NCBI GenBank assembly: GCA_023079485.1
Contig: CM041084.1
Location: 14,010,609-14,074,608 of the forward strand
From: Archilochus colubris
Lineage: Eukaryota > Chordata > Aves > Apodiformes > Trochilidae
Reading direction: 5' to 3'
DNA length: 64,000 nucleotides
A program made the position numbers and the translations under genes. Below, in pieces: positions 61,701 through 64,000 of this stretch. The notes under the pieces were generated by a model. That model worked only from the letters and a program-made list of their open reading frames with translations, was not told where the DNA came from and ran no database searches. The first letter of the stretch is position 1; every line of letters begins with the position of its first letter.

Positions 61701-64000
61701 GAGCTGATGAGCAAGTTGCTTGATGAGCAGTAGGTTTCAGACTGCATACTTTAAATGGGGATAATTTGGAAATACTGACATTTATCTTGGGTGAAGCCTA
61801 TAATAATGAAGTGCACCGGATACTGCTTTAGTTATCTCATTATCTTACAACCCCAAGCAACCTTTTAACATATTATATTGATTAAAGCAAGAGAAAGTTG
61901 GTCATTTCAGCATAATTTATGCAAACTCAATCCAATAATTAGAGCATCTAATTAGCTATTGGTATCTGATTTTATAATACTCTAGGAACTAAGCTAACAG
62001 AAACAATACACACAAGTCTTGCTTGGTAATAAGGAGTTTGGTTTCTCTAGCATAGCAGTGTTCATTAATTTTGCTGTGTTTTGATTTAGTGTTTGTGTTA
62101 ATATATTCCAGTATGTCTGAGGATATTGAAGTAACACCTGGTGTGCTCTGTGCAAATGTTTCTCTGCTTCAGGAGAAAAGCCAAAGGGGACATGCAGCTA
62201 AACCTAGAGCATCATTATAAACAGTCTGGTGGGGATAAATGCCCATACTTTATAAAGCAAATGGAAAAGCAGGTGGAAATACATGTTTTTGTTTATGTAT
62301 TTGTATATATGCAAAGTGAGAGCAGGGGGTAGTTATGCTGAGTACTCTTTTTGGTGTCTATTTGAACACTACAAAGGGTTCTACATGCAGGTTTTTGTTT
62401 ACAACTTTGTTCAGTCTATGTTTGCAATTTGTTAGTGGAGGCAGTAAGCCAAATTAAAAGAATAACCCTCTGTGATCAGTTTAAATTTTGCTGATATCCC
62501 AAGACTGTCAAAGGTAGATATTCCAGCTCTGTTTGAGTGTGCCAGCACTAAGCTTTGCTAGGCAAGAATGGAAATAAAGATACCTTGATACCTTTTATTT
62601 CCTCTGCTTCAAAACCATCTTCTCTCTCTGTGAACACTGCACCTCTTCTGACGCAGAACTGAGGTCTGGTGACTCATATAGTTAGCTTATTATATCTGAA
62701 AAAAGGCTCTAAGAGTCACAGGCAGGGCCACTGACCCTGGGACACAAAACTAGAACATTGTTCACACCAAGCCAAGCTGCTGGATTGCTGGAGAAATGTA
62801 GTATAAACTCAGTCAACTTTAGCAAAGATAGAGGTATCTACTTTTTAATTTCAGTACATAAATACATCAATGTCCTTTGAAGACAGCTTTTATTCTATTC
62901 TACCTTTTCAAAAAATGTTGGTAGCTGAATCAGACCCTTTATCAGATGGCATTTCCCACTGGTACAATACCTACAGATGAAAACAAAATTAAACTGGCTT
63001 TGTCGTTCACTTTATTAAACTCATCTTTAAAAAGGAAAAGAGGAGCCTACCTTCATGTGAAAGAAAAAATTGTTCATGCCTCCCATATATCTTACATGTA
63101 ACAGTTAAAAGCATCTTCTTTCTTATGTCCACCCAACCCATGTACATATGCTTCCCATGCTTTTCTGCTTATATACATTATCATGGAACTCTCAGGAGAA
63201 CTTCTAGCATTTTTAGGAAATGGGCATCCAATGTATCTACGCATTAGAATAGAATCTCTGACTCAACAGGATGTGGTGGATCTTCATCAAGTATTTTCTA
63301 GCCCATGAGGTGAATATAGTGGTTGTTGGAGCTGAAGAGTTAGCTACACTAGCTAATCTGTAGACTGCCAGATGCACGTTTGGAGCTGTACTGAAAGAAA
63401 TAAAAATCCTGCTCTCTAACAAGCCTTCCTGAAGGCAGTATGAGAAAATGATTACATGCACCATAAGCCCATGAAATCTCTAATCTCAGCTTTGGGCTGT
63501 TCAGACCTGCAGTTTCAATTCATGTCTACCTCTGTATAAAACCTGAATATATAAGAAGACTTTAGCCTGTGGCAGGAATGCCTTCTACTTCTTGAATGGC
63601 ACCATTTCAAAATGGATTTAAGGATGATACCATCTTACAACTTGGTCCCAAAACTCAGGTTGACTCTTTGGAGGGGTCCCCTCATATCCCATCCCCCCTC
63701 CTGTACAGAAGTAGTCAAAAGAGAGAATGTGAGAATGGCTAAAATAATCAGATTAAATGTCTGTCTTTCCCAGTTAGTATATCACCAATAATGGCTAATG
63801 GCTGATGGTCAACAGTGCAAAAATGTTATAAAAAATGAGTATGTCAGGACCCTTTCTTAGCATCGTTTTCCATTCTCCAGCACTGTATGTCAGGGCACCT
63901 CTGAATCAAAGGAGTTTTCTTCCTTTTTGATGGGCCTTGATGTTGCCTACTAAGCTCTTTTAGAAAAACCTTTTTAAGTCCAGAAACCTCTGTCATCCAC

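Larger units (their letters stand above)
57946..64000. other. Non-coding unique sequence
   Basis: No gene or further repeat family was recognised. It contains A/C-rich simple sequence (58467-58779), an A13 run at 59205-59217 and an AT-rich cluster of POU/homeodomain-like words near 61905-61965. Confidence 0.5.

Noticed and set aside
1..64000. CRISPR array, bacterial operon or prophage-like system
   Set aside because: No regularly spaced repeats, no ribosome-binding sites or packed genes. Repeat content is vertebrate, so prokaryotic features do not apply.

Overview
The window is nuclear DNA from a bird, almost certainly non-coding. The evidence for a bird is a set of CR1 LINE 3' ends, all 5'-truncated, most on the minus strand, and most ending at the characteristic ATTCTATG-type CR1 3' tail. 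The best-preserved copy (26.4-26.8 kb) looks like a CR1 type common in neoavian birds. There are also LTR elements with 6-bp target-site duplications and very old MIR-like and tRNA-derived SINE relics. The sequence is AT-rich and CpG-poor, full of poly-A/T runs. I could not recognise a single exon of a known protein-coding gene. Nearly all open reading frames are under 130 codons, start and stop at random, overlap on both strands and resemble no protein family I know. The window is best read as a gene desert or the inside of a very long intron.

Layout. 1-18 kb is mostly unique sequence with a short old CR1 tail (3.0 kb), two MIR-like relics (3.4 and 14.5 kb), a palindromic AAT/ATT tract (8.4 kb) and an unusual hairpin pair (13.6-13.7 kb). 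At 18.0-18.9 kb an old CR1 has been split by a 322-bp solo LTR that keeps a perfect 6-bp target duplication. At 23.1-23.35 kb lies an old tRNA-derived SINE with a recognisable A/B-box head and conserved body, followed by an exon-like segment at 23.95-24.2 kb. At 26.05-26.82 kb a younger CR1 sits directly against, probably inside, an older one. Its last 121 ORF2 codons are still open.

37.9-38.1 kb holds a plus-strand relic of an ancient L3/CR1-type LINE. At 38.66-39.53 kb is the most interesting object: a complete but miniature LTR element of about 0.86 kb. It has two LTRs, a primer-binding site matching a tRNA-Ala 3' end, a polypurine tract and target-site duplications, but only 375 bp of non-coding, repeat-rich interior. 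It lies on the minus strand. The 5' half of its LTR is clearly related to the solo LTR at 18 kb (plus strand), so two members of one LTR superfamily occur in this window. The remainder (39.5-64 kb) is unique sequence with an internally deleted CR1 at 55.76-56.34 kb, a GC-richer unassigned block before it, a MIR relic at 57.8-57.95 kb, strongly A/C-biased simple sequence at 58.5-58.8 kb and a homeodomain/POU-site-like cluster at 61.9 kb.

Family names rest on remembered consensus features, not on a database search.
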